A stretch of DNA of 64,000 nt from Streptococcus sp. S5 (GCF_034134805.1 NZ_CP139419.1:310001-374000); one strand, 5' to 3'. Numbered from the stretch's first letter, positions 45,901 through 55,804 are shown. Notes: generated from the sequence alone by a model not told the origin. Made by a program: numbers and translations.

Positions 45901-48810
45901 GCATCGTTGAGCACTTCCGTATTGGAGAGCCAATCTGCCTCTACTTCGGTATCGGTTTCTACCTCTGAATCGGTGTCGACATCCGAATCAGCTTCTGCTT
46001 CTGAATCAGTTTCGACATCAGAGTCAGCATCTTCATCAGAATCAGTTTCAACCTCTGAGTCAGTCTCAACCTCTGAATCGGCATCGACATCAGAATCGGC
46101 ATCAACCTCAGAGTCAGTCTCAGCGTCTGAATCAGTGTCTACGTCTGAATCGGTGTCAACATCCGAGTCGGTTTCTGTATCTGAATCAGTGTCTACGTCT
46201 GAATCAGTGTCTACGTCTGAATCAGTTTCAACATCCGAGTCCGTTTCGACTTCTGAATCGGTTTCTGTATCAGAATCAGTATCGGTGTCTGAGTCATTGT
46301 CAGCATCTGAGTCAGTATCAACGTCTGAATCGGTGTCGACTTCAGAGTCATTGTCAGCGTCTGAATCAGTTTCAACATCTGAATCAGTTTCAACATCTGA
46401 ATCAGTCTCAACATCCGAGTCAGCATCTACATCAGAATCTGTATCAACGTCTGAGTCAGCATCTGCGTCCGAGTCAGTATCAACGTCTGAATCGGTTTCT
46501 GTATCAGAATCAGTGTCAGCCTCTGAGTCAGCATCAGTCTCTGAGTCAGCATCAGTCTCTGAGTCAGCATCAGTCTCTGAGTCAGCATCAGTCTCTGAGT
46601 CAGTTTCAGCCTCTGAATCGGTATCGACGTCTGAGTCGGTCTCAACGTCCGAATCTGCATCAACATCCGAATCAGTCTCTACGTCTGAATCAATCTCGAC
46701 ATCTGAATCATTGTCGGCGTCTGAATCAGTATCAACGTCCGAATCGGTTTCTGTATCTGAATCAGTATCAACATCCGAATCAGTCTCAACCTCTGAGTCA
46801 GTCTCAGCGTCCGAATCAGTATCAACATCCGAATCAGTTTCAGCGTCTGAGTCAGTATCAACGTCCGAATCAGTTTCTGCATCTGAGTCAGCGTCAGCCT
46901 CTGAATCAGCTTCTGCGTCTGAGTCAGCGTCAGCTTCTGAATCAGCTTCTGCGTCTGAGTCAGCGTCAGCTTCTGAATCAGTGTCAACTTCTGAATCAGT
47001 GTCTACGTCTGAATCGGTGTCGACATCCGAGTCAGTCTCAACGTCCGAATCAGCCTCTGCTTCAGAATCAGTCTCAACCTCTGAATCAGTTTCAGCATCC
47101 GAGTCAGCATCAACGTCTGAGTCGGTATCGACATCCGAGTCAGTTTCAGCATCAGAATCAGTTTCAACCTCAGAATCAGTTTCAGCATCCGAGTCAGCGT
47201 CAGCTTCCGAGTGGGTTTCAACGTCCGAATCTGCATCTACATCCGAATCAGTATCAACATCTGAATCAGTATCAACATCCGGATCAGTCTCTACGTCTGA
47301 ATCAATCTCGACATCTGAATCATTGTCAGCGTCTGAATCGGTTTCTGTATCTGAATCAGTATCAACATCCGAATCAGTCTCGACATCAGAGTCAGCATCT
47401 ACCTCAGAATCAGTTTCAACCTCTGAGTCAGTTTCTACATCCGAGTCTGTCTCAACATCTGAGTCAATTTCAGCTTCTGAGTCGGTTTCAACATCCAAAT
47501 CAGTGTCTACTTCTGAATCAGTATCTGCGTCTGAGTCAGTTTCAACCTCTGAATCAGTCTCGGCATCAGAGTCAGTTTCATCGTCTGAGTCAGCATCTAC
47601 GTCTGAGTCGGTTTCAGCGTCAGAATCAATCTCGAAATCTGAGTCAGTGTCTATTTCTGAATCAGTCTCGACGTCAGAGTCAGTATCAACATCCGAGTCA
47701 GTGTCAACATCCGAGTCAGTATCAACATCCGAATCAGCTTCTGCGTCTGAGTCAGTATCAGCGTCTGAATCAGTGTCTACTTCTGAATCAGTTTCTACCT
47801 CTGAGTCAGTATCTACGTCTGAATCAATCTCGACCTCTGAATCATTGTCAGCATCGTTGAGCACCTCAGTATCTGAAAGTCAGTCAGTCTCTGCTTCGGT
47901 GTCAGTTTCGACTTCAGAGTCGGTTTCAATGTCAGAATCAGCCTCTGCGTCCGAGTCAGCGTCAACTTCTGAATCAGCATCAACCTCTGAGTCAGCATCA
48001 GATTCCGAGTCAGTCTCAGCCTCAGAATCAGTATCTACATCTGAATCAGTGTCGACATCCGAGTCAGCATCAACCTCGGAATCAGTATCTGCTTCTGAAT
48101 CAGTATCAACGTCGGTATCGGTTTCTACATCAGAATCAGTATCAACATCAGAATCAGCATCAACGTCTGAATCAGCATCAACGTCTGAATCAATCTCGAT
48201 ATCTGAATCATTGTCAGCATCGTTGAGCACCTCAGTATCAGAAAGTCAGTCAGTTTCGACTTCAGAGTCAGTATCTACATCAGAATCTGTCTCAACGTCC
48301 GAATCAGTGTCTACCTCTGAATCGGTGTCTACATCAGAATCAGTTTCAACTTCAGAATCAGCGTTAACTTCAGAATCAGTGTCTACGTCTGAATCAATCT
48401 CGACATCTGAATCATTGTCAGCCTCGTTGAGCAGTTCAGTATCAGAAAGCCAGTCAGTCTCTACTTCGCTTTCAGTTTCGACATCAGTCTCTGCATCTGA
48501 GTCAGCATCATTGAGTACCTCTGCATCTGAATCAACTTCAACATCAGTAAGTACTTCAGTTTCAGTGAGACAATCACAATCAGGATCAACATCTGGTAGC
48601 GGTTCATACTCTAACTCAATGAGCCAATCAATTTCTCATTCAGAGGCATTGTCTGCATCAGAATCAGCAAGTGGTTCACAAAAACACAGCCAATCTGTGG
48701 CGCTTCCGAATACTGGTGAAACAGGATCTGTAACATCAGCTCTTCTTGGGGTAGTTACAGGGTTAGCTGGAATTGCTGGACTTACCCGACGTAAAAAGAA
48801 GGGGAACTGA
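42967..48810 (+). CDS. SRRP2: serine-rich repeat glycoprotein with a different, GspB/SrpA-like ligand region
   Basis: 1947 residues. KxYKxGKxW-type signal peptide ([13 protein letters not shown], hydrophobic core [18 protein letters not shown]). Short first SRR (about 120-170). A small helical segment (about 199-270). A beta-rich binding region (about 275-785) with Ig-like pieces and two copies of a unit ending [17 protein letters not shown] / [18 protein letters not shown] very long SRR follows (about 787-1908) built of SES-V/A-S-T/A dipeptides, then [20 protein letters not shown] and RRKKKGN. It lacks the NR-alpha/NR-beta modules of its neighbours, so it should bind something else. I do not see the TRx motif of the sialoglycan-binding Siglec type with confidence. 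Own promoter and terminator. Confidence 0.9.
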   Translation: MFFKRSKGDFRETERITRYKLIKSGKNWVRASVSRLGLFRVMRGGVDENIVVQYEASSHSMPADLVKGMVVLGALAGATTVANPVFAEENEMNATVGSEISPSTGVVGQDSFVLGTTSTTDSVSANHSMSESISFSESASDSLSLSQSVSLSESHVVSNSASQSTSEFASSTLSENDAIHVATPETSEKVAEAQNTRSEDQVKRLQVLALDLYTYRAQALEIPGTESAIESGDLALEAIRTGLSNPAIQMDAVESQAKSARNRLANAVLRATSGQRDPRNGNRIDADTSLRAPQYNLGPANNALISVYNSDYINQAYNVVETIPTRNSIKSIGYASGSDRVNGINVPQTSALKNSAVAFNIMGTVGQTEVVTPGKIYNVSFVVTNTARQSVTRTLRIQVLPQNDGIRNPITAVTTATFVNDTTNLAQAEKEKIWEAFKTANPNIATSKDFKSYSVSSSGVVTITYKDNTTNDVTAPVKRLAAPTVETRLLDKAYTQTPVTVTGAEPGSTVVLYNNDDEVGTAVADASGQAIVTPNAPLQTGGVTAKARILYGDHAVYSDASNMVAVTDATRPEVTAKLTVNGVEPKSTPLEGGGKNYTIYAGDDAVVTFTATDDSGKLKEMKVVARADLNDNALNGNFFGGSQYGTGDIAPITGDITATSANPATITTTIHLKDDLYHTYRNTWQRNVAAIDNASNMNRPNGLGEIRITQGRLADRTPGVAPTSTIQVTSLTALTDADKSKVIAAVSAVNPEVANRIKSYTVNSDGTVTITYKDSTTNVVAVKLSDSDHSQSVSNSQSASTKTSQSISQSLSAKQSQSVSAQQSVSLSQSLSSVRSQSLSASLSQSASASVSAQASLSRSQSLSKEVSQSQSASTSQSVSTRKSESVKVSESASASVSGLQSASVSASVSKVVSQSVSSSTSASTSASVSVSQSASASLSQSVSESLSQSTRESASKSVSQSQSESASVSLSESARKSASLSTSVLESQSASTSVSVSTSESVSTSESASASESVSTSESASSSESVSTSESVSTSESASTSESASTSESVSASESVSTSESVSTSESVSVSESVSTSESVSTSESVSTSESVSTSESVSVSESVSVSESLSASESVSTSESVSTSESLSASESVSTSESVSTSESVSTSESASTSESVSTSESASASESVSTSESVSVSESVSASESASVSESASVSESASVSESASVSESVSASESVSTSESVSTSESASTSESVSTSESISTSESLSASESVSTSESVSVSESVSTSESVSTSESVSASESVSTSESVSASESVSTSESVSASESASASESASASESASASESASASESASASESVSTSESVSTSESVSTSESVSTSESASASESVSTSESVSASESASTSESVSTSESVSASESVSTSESVSASESASASEWVSTSESASTSESVSTSESVSTSGSVSTSESISTSESLSASESVSVSESVSTSESVSTSESASTSESVSTSESVSTSESVSTSESISASESVSTSKSVSTSESVSASESVSTSESVSASESVSSSESASTSESVSASESISKSESVSISESVSTSESVSTSESVSTSESVSTSESASASESVSASESVSTSESVSTSESVSTSESISTSESLSASLSTSVSESQSVSASVSVSTSESVSMSESASASESASTSESASTSESASDSESVSASESVSTSESVSTSESASTSESVSASESVSTSVSVSTSESVSTSESASTSESASTSESISISESLSASLSTSVSESQSVSTSESVSTSESVSTSESVSTSESVSTSESVSTSESALTSESVSTSESISTSESLSASLSSSVSESQSVSTSLSVSTSVSASESASLSTSASESTSTSVSTSVSVRQSQSGSTSGSGSYSNSMSQSISHSEALSASESASGSQKHSQSVALPNTGETGSVTSALLGVVTGLAGIAGLTRRKKKGN
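45328..48690 (+). repeat. Serine-rich repeat region of SRRP2
   Basis: About 1120 codons alternating Ser with Glu, Val, Ala or Thr, dominated by [13 protein letters not shown] 4- to 8-residue units. Every Ser-rich dipeptide is a potential glycan site. The antisense strand carries long Asp/Glu-rich frames that are composition artefacts. Confidence 0.92.
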
Positions 48811-48836
48811 TCTAGTAGGAAATATCATTTTTTTCG

Positions 48837-48867
48837 AGTGAATCTCATAGGAGATTCACTTTTTTTC
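48837..48867 (+). terminator. Terminator of SRRP2
   Basis: Perfect 10-bp stem AGTGAATCTC / GAGATTCACT, ATAG loop, seven T. Confidence 0.93.
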
Positions 48868-48949
48868 TAGTAGAATGAGGTGTTTTTAATGTGTTACAAA
48901 AAAATTTGAAAATTAAACGATAATATATAAGTTTTTTGTAGCAAATTAC

Positions 48950-48977
48950 TTGAATCTACGTAGTATTGCTGTATAAT
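48950..48977 (+). promoter_or_regulatory. Promoter of SRRP3
   Basis: TTGAAT (48950-48955), 16 bp, TATAAT (48972-48977). GTAAGGGG precedes the ATG at 49008. Confidence 0.65.
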
Positions 48978-49007
48978 GAATAATGACTACAATGTAAGGG
49001 GAATATC

Positions 49008-52000
49008 ATGCAATTTAAGCGTTCAAAAGGAAACTTTCGTGAAACAGATCGTGTCGTACGCTTCAAATTAATTAAATCAGGAAAAAATTGGCTTCGAGCA
49101 TCAACAGCTGCTCTAGGCCTCTTTCGCGTGGTGCGTGGGCAAGTGGAGGAGACCATCATTGCCAACGTACAGCAAGATCAAATAGAAAGTCAAAAGCATA
49201 ACCAAGCCTTCTTAAAGGGTTTGATTACGGTAGGGGCTGTTTTTGGTGGTGCTGTGATTGCTACGACTGCTAAGGCGGAGGATGCAACATCACTTGCACC
49301 AACGGTTTCTGAGACAAAAGAGGAAACCTTGGCAGAAGTGGATAGTGTGGTCTTAGGAAATACCTCTACCCAGTCTTCAGAATCCAGCTCTGTTTCAGGA
49401 TCAACCAGCCTTTCTACATCTGTGAGTGCGTCTGCTTCGATCAGTGAATCCACCTCTTTGTCCTTGAGCGAAGTTGGATCAACTGCATTATCAACGGCAC
49501 TTAGCGAGTCTGCCCAAGCTCAAGAGTCAGAAATGGTTATTGAGCAGCCGACTAGTTTAGAAGAAGCTGTTGTTTTGGAACAAAATACTTCTGAAGCTGA
49601 ATTGCTCCAAGAAATTGCAGGAAACTATGCATCTAAAATGACGGACACTGAGCGTCGAGCAGTGGTCGAAGCGGTCATTAACAGAGTGCAGGCTGAAGTG
49701 GCTGCAAGCAATAACTTGATCCATACCAATGCCAGTGCGCAAGCTTATGCTGACCAGCGCGATCGTTTGGAGAAAGCTGTCGATGAGATGATGACGACCT
49801 TGACAGCTGCAGGTTTTGTGGGAAATACAAATGTAGATGGGAAACCTGCGATCTCTGCTCAGTTGGCTCCCATTGCTGAGGTGGCTAAGAGTAGTAGCAA
49901 AGATCTAGAGATTACACCAAACATGGATGATCGCAACGGTGCTAGTGTTGAAGATGCCCCTCTAACAGCTACAGATGTTGCCAAAGATCCTCATATCGAT
50001 AAGCGCTATGTTAACCAAACACCTGAAGAAATTGCTGCTTATAAGAAGGATACGGATGCGACTCGCTATACCTTTGGGATTTGGGATTTTGTTAATAAAA
50101 CAGGAGAATCACTCGGCTATTATGCGACCTTGTCTGTCAATCGTACCGATACCGATCCGAATACCCATGTGGGAAATGATGTATATTTCCGTATTGTAAA
50201 AAAATCAGATGGTTCTGAGATTTTCTCTCAAACCTTCTCTGCAAATGTCATTGGGGGCACGCAGTTCCAACTACCTAACGAAGTATTGATTAAGAAAGCT
50301 CCTTTGGGGAATATGTTTGCCTATAGCAAGGCTGATGATGGGAAACCTGGGAATGTTTATCTAGGTACCTACGCTAGTCCTGAGACAAGTTTCCTTGTAC
50401 GAGATGTATACGATGTGATGAACCCTTCGAAACAAGGGGAACTATTGACTTCGAGAGCTGAAATCAAAGTTCCATCTATGTGGGGGCAACAGTCGACTTT
50501 CTACAAAGTGGTAGATCCAGCAGGCAAATGGGTCGATGGGGAATACACGCCAACTGGGAAAGAAGCAGTCTTAGCAGAGTATACCCAATACGGGATTGAA
50601 GGTCAGCATTATACGGCCTCCAATGCTCGTGATATTGCAGGATATGTCCAGGTTCCGGTAGTGAACTCGGCTCAAAAAGCAACAACGGGGATCTTTGACA
50701 ATAGTACGGTTGGCACACGCCGAGTGGAATTATACGGGAATACGCGTGAGCATTTCATAAGAAGTGAAGTTGTTACAACCAGTCAAAACGGTGACTACAT
50801 CCTTCGTTACTACGTTCTGGATCCTTCCAAAGTCTATAACGTTTCGAATCTCGATGTCGGGAATGAGCCGATATTTGACAAGTATACCCTTGTTTATGAA
50901 AAAGAGATTAAACAAGATGCTTTAGATGCCCTTTCTGATTTAGGTGGAACGAGTAAAGTTGAAAGTAAGAACAAAGATTATTTCTTGAATGTTACGCCAA
51001 AACGAGTGGATGATCGTCATTTTGAGTTGGAGATCACCGGATGGTTTTCGGCTAAGGAAACTGTCACCTATACTGATGAAAATACAGGAACAGAATATAC
51101 AGTTCCAAAACCATTCACAGATCTTCCAAAATCAGCTTTCCTAAGTAACAATCAGACTATGATCGTTGGGAAAGATGCGACACCTCAAGGAGCAGAAGGC
51201 TTTTCTAACTTTAAACAAACCATTCAAAAAATGGTGGTTTCAAATCCACTGACGAGCGTGAACTATTATTATCGGAAAATGACGTCGTCAGAATCTGCAT
51301 CGCAGTCTCAAAGTTTCTCAGCTTCAACGTCAGCATCTCTAGTTTCAGATTCAATTTCATCGTCTCAATCTGTATCGACAAGTGAATCCAACTCGTTGGT
51401 TCAAGAATCGATCTCCACAAGTCAGTCAGAGTCGTTGATTCAAGAGTCCGTTTCAGCGAGTCAATCAGATTCGCTAGTTCAAGAGTCGATTTCAGCCAGT
51501 CAATCAGACTCGTTGATTCAAGCCTCAGTCTCCGCTAGCCAATCAGAGTCACTGGTTAAAGAATCAGTTTCTGTCAGTCAATCAGAATCCTTGGTTCGAG
51601 AGTCAGTTTCAGCTAGTCAGTCAGAGTCACTGGTACAAGCCTCCGTATCTGCCAGTCAGTCAGATTCATTGATTAAAGAATCAGTTTCAGCTAGTCAGTC
51701 AGAGTCACTGGTACAAGCCTCCGTATCTGCAAGTCAATCAGAGTCGCTGGTTAAAGAATCAGTATCCGTCAGTCAATCAGACTCGTTGGTTCAGGCATCA
51801 GTTTCAGCCAGCCAGTCGGAGTCGTTGGTTCAGGAATCTGTATCCGCCAGTCAGTCAGATTCCTTGGTTCAGACATCTGTATCGGCCAGCCAGTCCGATT
51901 CGCTGGTTAAAGAATCAGTTTCTGCGAGTCAATCAGACTCGCTGGTTCAGGCATCTGTATCGTCTAGCCAATCAGAATCCTTGGTTCAATCGTCGGTTTC

Positions 52001-54371
52001 AGTAAGTCAGTCAGAGTCTTTGCTTCAGGAATCCGTTTCGGCCAGCCAGTCTGATTCGTTGGTTCAAGAATCAGTTTCTTCAAGCCAATCTGAGTCGCTG
52101 GTTCAAGAGTCGATTTCAGCGAGTCAATCCGACTCACAATCAAAAGCAGCATCAGCATCTAAGAGTGAGTCTGAAAAAGCCTCGAAATCTGTTTCGTTGA
52201 GTCAGTCGGTATCCTTATCTAATTTAGTATCTAGATCAATTTCTGTGTCTCAATCGCAGTCAACATCGGCGGTTGGATCGGAGGAAGTGGTTTCTCAACT
52301 GATTTCCTTGTCACAATCTATTTCGATGAGCAAAAAGCTGTCAGAATCCGTTTCGTTGAGTCAGTCAGAGTCTTTGCTTCAGGAATCCGTATCGGCAAGC
52401 CAGTCAGATTCCTTGATTCAGGCATCTGTATCGTCTAGCCAATCAGAATCCCTGGTTCAAGCGTCAGTTTCTGCAAGCCAATCCGACTCGTTGGTTCAAA
52501 CATCGGTATCGGCCAGTCAGTCTGAATCGTTGGTTCAGGAATCGGTTTCCGCAAGTCAGTCAGAGTCCTTGATTAAAGAATCTGTATCCGACAGTCAATC
52601 AGACTCGCTGGTTCAGGCATCTGTATCGGCCAGCCAGTCCGAGTCCTTGATTAAAGAATCTGTATCCGCAAGTCAATCAGAATCCTTGGTTCAAGAGTCC
52701 GTTTCGGCAAGTGAATCAAATTCATTGACTCAAGAATCGATCTCAGCAAGTCAATCAGAGTCGTTGGTTCAAGAGTCCGTTTCGGCAAGTGAATCGAATT
52801 CATTGGCTCAAGAATCGATCTCAGCAAGCCAATCAGATTCTTTGGCTCAATCGTCTGTTTCAGCCAGTCAGTCCGAGTCGTTGGTTCAAGCCTCAGTATC
52901 GGCTAGCCAATCCGAGTCGTTGGTTCAGGCATCGGTATCAGCGAGTCAATCAGAGTCATTGATTCAGGAATCTGTATCGGCCAGTCAATCCGATTCCTTG
53001 GTTCAGGAGTCTGTATCAGCTAGCCAATCCGAATCCTTGGTTAAAGAATCAGTCTCAGCTAGCCAGTCTGAGTCGTTAGTACAAGAATCAGTTTCAGTAA
53101 GTCAATCACAATCTACTTCTGATGTCGAATCCAAGTCTCAAATTACAGAATCTATGTCCTTTTCTCGTTCTGATTCAATGAGTCAGTCGGAATCGCAAGT
53201 ATCGACTGATTTGCAATCAACATCATTGAGTCAATCAGAATCGTTGGTGCGAGAGTCAGTTTCTGCGAGTGAATCGGAATCCTTGGTTCAAGAATCAGTT
53301 TCTTCAAGCCAATCCGATTCGCTGGTACAAGAGTCGATTTCAGCCAGCCAATCCGATTCGCTGGTTCAAGCATCTGTATCTGCCAGCCAGTCAGAGTCGT
53401 TGGTTCAAGCCTTAGTATCGGCTAGCCAATCCGAGTCCTTGGTTCAGGAATCTGTATCTGCCAGTCAATCACAATCTACTTCTGATGTCGGATCTAAGTC
53501 TCAAATTACAGAATCTATGTCCTTTTCTCGTTCTGATTCAATGAGTCAGTCGGAATCGCAAGTATCGACTGATTTGCAATCAACATCATTGAGTCAATCA
53601 GACTCGTTGGTTCAGGAATCAGTTTCAACAAGTGAATCGAATTCATTGTCTCAAGAATCGATCTCAGCAAGCCAATCAGAATCCTTGGTTCAGGAATCCG
53701 TTTCAGCGAGTCAATCCGATTCACTGGTACAAGCGTCGGTTTCAGCTAGCCAATCCGACTCGCTGGTACAAGAATCAGTCTCAGCAAGTCAATCAGATTC
53801 ATTAGTTCAAGCTTCTGCTTCGACAAGCGAATCGGCTTCAACTTCTCATGTCGTAGCTGCATCGCAGGTTTCAGAGTCTGGATCGTTCTCTCGATCCGTT
53901 TCTGAGAGTCTATCTGCTTCACAATGGACATCCCATTCAGAATCTCTAGCATCAACATCTGTTTCAAAATCAGACTCCTATAGCCAATCAACTTCGCTCC
54001 TTTCAGCAAGCGAATCGGCTTCAACGTCCATGCCAGTATCTGAATTTCCTTTGACGAGTGTTTCAGATTCTATAAGCGCATCATCAACAGAGAGTCAATC
54101 CTTATCGCAGGAAATTTCTGAATGGATCAGTGTGTCTTATGCGTCAAGTTTCTCTGCTGTGACAAGTTCTTCGGAGTCTGTCGTGTCTTCGTTAGACACC
54201 TCTTACTCAGAATCTCCATCAGATGCAAGCTCGCTAAGTGCGACACGTTCTTCAGGACCTGCTCTTCCAGAGACAGGTGCCCATCCTTCATCTAATATTC
54301 TTGCTACAGGAGCTTCCATTCTTCTGTCTGGATTAGCCCTTTTAGGAATTCGGAAAAAAGATGGCAAATAA
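49008..54371 (+). CDS. SRRP3: Fap1-like serine-rich repeat glycoprotein with an unusual 13-residue SRR unit
   Basis: 1787 residues. Accessory-Sec signal peptide ([13 protein letters not shown], then FLKGLITVGAVFGGAVIATT). First SRR (about 122-170). NR-alpha-like helical bundle ([18 protein letters not shown], about 187-295). NR-beta-like module (RYTFGIWDF ... STFYKVVD ... QHYTASNARDIAGY, about 300-750). A main SRR (about 760-1750) made of 13-mers such as SQSESLVQESVSA, then LPETGAHPSS, membrane span and RKKDGK. The NR modules closely match SRRP1, suggesting duplication within the locus. The SRR keeps bulky Leu-Val(-Gln/Lys) in each unit, unlike the pure Ser-x pattern of SRRP1 and SRRP2. The anchor is intact. 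It is the last substrate gene before the glycosylation/export genes. Confidence 0.9.
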   Translation: MQFKRSKGNFRETDRVVRFKLIKSGKNWLRASTAALGLFRVVRGQVEETIIANVQQDQIESQKHNQAFLKGLITVGAVFGGAVIATTAKAEDATSLAPTVSETKEETLAEVDSVVLGNTSTQSSESSSVSGSTSLSTSVSASASISESTSLSLSEVGSTALSTALSESAQAQESEMVIEQPTSLEEAVVLEQNTSEAELLQEIAGNYASKMTDTERRAVVEAVINRVQAEVAASNNLIHTNASAQAYADQRDRLEKAVDEMMTTLTAAGFVGNTNVDGKPAISAQLAPIAEVAKSSSKDLEITPNMDDRNGASVEDAPLTATDVAKDPHIDKRYVNQTPEEIAAYKKDTDATRYTFGIWDFVNKTGESLGYYATLSVNRTDTDPNTHVGNDVYFRIVKKSDGSEIFSQTFSANVIGGTQFQLPNEVLIKKAPLGNMFAYSKADDGKPGNVYLGTYASPETSFLVRDVYDVMNPSKQGELLTSRAEIKVPSMWGQQSTFYKVVDPAGKWVDGEYTPTGKEAVLAEYTQYGIEGQHYTASNARDIAGYVQVPVVNSAQKATTGIFDNSTVGTRRVELYGNTREHFIRSEVVTTSQNGDYILRYYVLDPSKVYNVSNLDVGNEPIFDKYTLVYEKEIKQDALDALSDLGGTSKVESKNKDYFLNVTPKRVDDRHFELEITGWFSAKETVTYTDENTGTEYTVPKPFTDLPKSAFLSNNQTMIVGKDATPQGAEGFSNFKQTIQKMVVSNPLTSVNYYYRKMTSSESASQSQSFSASTSASLVSDSISSSQSVSTSESNSLVQESISTSQSESLIQESVSASQSDSLVQESISASQSDSLIQASVSASQSESLVKESVSVSQSESLVRESVSASQSESLVQASVSASQSDSLIKESVSASQSESLVQASVSASQSESLVKESVSVSQSDSLVQASVSASQSESLVQESVSASQSDSLVQTSVSASQSDSLVKESVSASQSDSLVQASVSSSQSESLVQSSVSVSQSESLLQESVSASQSDSLVQESVSSSQSESLVQESISASQSDSQSKAASASKSESEKASKSVSLSQSVSLSNLVSRSISVSQSQSTSAVGSEEVVSQLISLSQSISMSKKLSESVSLSQSESLLQESVSASQSDSLIQASVSSSQSESLVQASVSASQSDSLVQTSVSASQSESLVQESVSASQSESLIKESVSDSQSDSLVQASVSASQSESLIKESVSASQSESLVQESVSASESNSLTQESISASQSESLVQESVSASESNSLAQESISASQSDSLAQSSVSASQSESLVQASVSASQSESLVQASVSASQSESLIQESVSASQSDSLVQESVSASQSESLVKESVSASQSESLVQESVSVSQSQSTSDVESKSQITESMSFSRSDSMSQSESQVSTDLQSTSLSQSESLVRESVSASESESLVQESVSSSQSDSLVQESISASQSDSLVQASVSASQSESLVQALVSASQSESLVQESVSASQSQSTSDVGSKSQITESMSFSRSDSMSQSESQVSTDLQSTSLSQSDSLVQESVSTSESNSLSQESISASQSESLVQESVSASQSDSLVQASVSASQSDSLVQESVSASQSDSLVQASASTSESASTSHVVAASQVSESGSFSRSVSESLSASQWTSHSESLASTSVSKSDSYSQSTSLLSASESASTSMPVSEFPLTSVSDSISASSTESQSLSQEISEWISVSYASSFSAVTSSSESVVSSLDTSYSESPSDASSLSATRSSGPALPETGAHPSSNILATGASILLSGLALLGIRKKDGK
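51286..54240 (+). repeat. 13-residue (39-bp) serine-rich repeats of SRRP3
   Basis: Units alternate S(Q/E)S(E/D)SLV(Q/K)(E/A)SVSA. A longer block (SDVESKSQITESMSFSRSDS-type) appears at about 53110-53235 and again at 53477-53600, an internal duplication within the array. Confidence 0.88.
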
Positions 54372-54377
54372 AACCTT

Positions 54378-54404
54378 AAAAGACCGGAATGAACCGGTCT
54401 TTTA
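54378..54404 (+). terminator. Terminator of SRRP3
   Basis: Perfect 10-bp stem AAAAGACCGG / CCGGTCTTTT with loop AATGAA, then ATT. Confidence 0.92.
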
Positions 54405-54558
54405 TTGATCTAGAATGTCTAAGAAGTTGGGAAATATGTTATAATGAATGAGGAAGTTTTCGTTGAGGGATATGAAAAAGGTTACTTTGTGAAAAGCTCT
54501 GTTTGCCTTCATATCTTCAGAAAATATGGGATTAAAAAAGAAGAGTCAGAGGAAAGAG

Positions 54559-55563
54559 ATGAAAATCCATTTTACAAATCTATTTGGGCAATCTTCGAAA
54601 AGTGTTGCCCTGATGGCACAAAACGATATTATGAATGTCGTTCGTGAACTTGGGGTTAATGAATTAGGGATCTACTTTTATGATCATAGCAATGAACCAG
54701 CTAGCGAATTGAACTCGCGAATGGATGGGATTTTAGCAGGCGTTGCTTTTGGGGATATTGTCTTCGTTCAATCTCCTTCTTGGAATGGAATTGAGTGGGA
54801 CCGCCGTTTGGTTGATAAGTTAAAACTCCTTCAAACCAAGCTGGTCATGTTTATCCATGATGTTCCACCACTCATGTTTGAGAGCAATTATTACCTAATG
54901 CCCAACTATATCGACATGTACAATCAGAGTGATCTGGTCGTTGTTCCGTCAGAGCAAATGTACCATCGTCTAGTATCAGAAGGACTCACAGTGAAAAAAT
55001 ATGTGGTCCAAAAGTTGTGGGATTTGACCCATAGTTTGGACCTCTATACTCCGCAATTTGAGAAAAAACTGATCTTCTCAGGAAATCCTTCACGTTTCCC
55101 ACATATCATCGACTGGAAATATGATACACCCCTTCATGTTTATACCGAACCAGTTGAAGGAGTTGATTATTCCAAGGTCCATATTGAAGGGTGGCGAACT
55201 AAGCAAGAGTTGCTTTTGGAGCTTTCTAAGGGGGGGTTTGGGCTGGTCTGGGGAAATTCAGAGAACCCCGAGGATGAGCGAGATTACTACAAAGAAAATA
55301 TTTCCTACAAATTATCGACTTACTTATCCGCAGGTCTTCCGGTAGTCGTGCCAGACTATTTGTCAAATGCAGACTATATTCGAGAAAAAGGGCTTGGCTT
55401 TGTAGCATCCAGTCTTGAAGAAGCTAATCGTCTGGTTCAAGACTGCACAGAAGAAGCGTATGCCCAAATGGTCCAAAAGGCTCACTATACTTCTTATTTG
55501 ATCCGCAATGGCTATTTTACAAAGAAATTATTCGTCGATACCATCATGGCTTTAGGAGAATAA
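54559..55563 (+). CDS. gtf3: Glucosyltransferase 3 (Gtf3/Nss), second step of SRRP glycosylation
   Basis: 334-residue cytoplasmic glycosyltransferase that, in S. parasanguinis, adds glucose to GlcNAc on Fap1 after Gtf1/2. It shows the Gtf3 start KIHFTNLFGQSSKSVALMAQ, then VALMAQNDIMNVVRELG. It also has the GT-B-like C-terminal nucleotide-sugar region GFGLVWGNSENPEDE through YKLSTYLSAGLPVVVPDY. ATG at 54559 follows GAGGAAAGAG; the frame is open to 54526 without an RBS. TATAAT at about 54440 is a candidate -10. In FW213-type loci other glycosyltransferase genes (gly, galT1, galT2) accompany it; here it stands alone, so the glycan may be shorter. Confidence 0.9.
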   Translation: MKIHFTNLFGQSSKSVALMAQNDIMNVVRELGVNELGIYFYDHSNEPASELNSRMDGILAGVAFGDIVFVQSPSWNGIEWDRRLVDKLKLLQTKLVMFIHDVPPLMFESNYYLMPNYIDMYNQSDLVVVPSEQMYHRLVSEGLTVKKYVVQKLWDLTHSLDLYTPQFEKKLIFSGNPSRFPHIIDWKYDTPLHVYTEPVEGVDYSKVHIEGWRTKQELLLELSKGGFGLVWGNSENPEDERDYYKENISYKLSTYLSAGLPVVVPDYLSNADYIREKGLGFVASSLEEANRLVQDCTEEAYAQMVQKAHYTSYLIRNGYFTKKLFVDTIMALGE

Positions 55564-55579
55564 TGTCCAAGTAAACCAG

Positions 55580-55610
55580 ATTCTTCAGATAAACATCTGA
55601 AGGATTTTTT
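55580..55610 (+). terminator. Terminator of gtf3
   Basis: 8-bp stem CTTCAGAT / ATCTGAAG with loop AAAC, then GATTTTTTG. Confidence 0.85.
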
Positions 55611-55670
55611 GTTGAATACGGTACCAAATGGGGAATTTGAAATATTATCAAATATTAGTGACAAATGAGT

Positions 55671-55698
55671 TTGGAAAAGTCGCAAATTATGGTAAAAT
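55671..55698 (+). promoter_or_regulatory. Promoter of the secY2 operon
   Basis: TTGGAA (55671-55676), 16 bp, TAAAAT (55693-55698) with a TGn extension. It serves secY2-asp1-asp2-asp3-secA2-gtfA, which are packed or overlapping. Confidence 0.6.
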
Positions 55699-55762
55699 AA
55701 GTTGAGATAAAATGCTCTAAAGGCACATATTTAAAGGCTGTTTCCCTGGTGGAAGAGTCAAA

Positions 55763-55804
55763 ATGAGTAAGAGAAAGTTTAAAAGAAATGTTAAAACGAT
55801 CTGA
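55763..55804 (+). CDS. Possible 13-codon leader ORF overlapping secY2
   Basis: ATG at 55763 with a good GGAAGAG eight bases upstream encodes MSKRKFKRNVKTI and ends at 55804, past the secY2 ATG (55788) in another frame. secY2 itself has a poor RBS, so translation of this peptide may couple ribosomes into secY2. It may equally be chance. Confidence 0.35.
   Translation: MSKRKFKRNVKTI

Noticed and set aside
45846..47864. A 672-residue Asp/Glu/Ser/Val-rich open frame antisense to the SRRP2 repeat
   Set aside because: It is the mirror of Ser codons TCA/TCT/TCG and GAA/GCA/GTA repeats. No RBS, no domain, same pattern as other antisense frames under the SRRs; a composition artefact.
36665..54240. 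Serine-repeat DNA as a CRISPR or satellite array
   Set aside because: Units are multiples of three, remain in frame across kilobases and encode Ser-rich protein between signal peptide and LPXTG anchor; no spacers and no cas genes.
54444..54647. 67-codon frame MNEEVFVEGYEKGYFVK... before gtf3
   Set aside because: Overlaps the gtf3 5' end in another frame and starts on the -10 element; no recognisable domain. gtf3 with the RBS at 54547-54556 explains the region.
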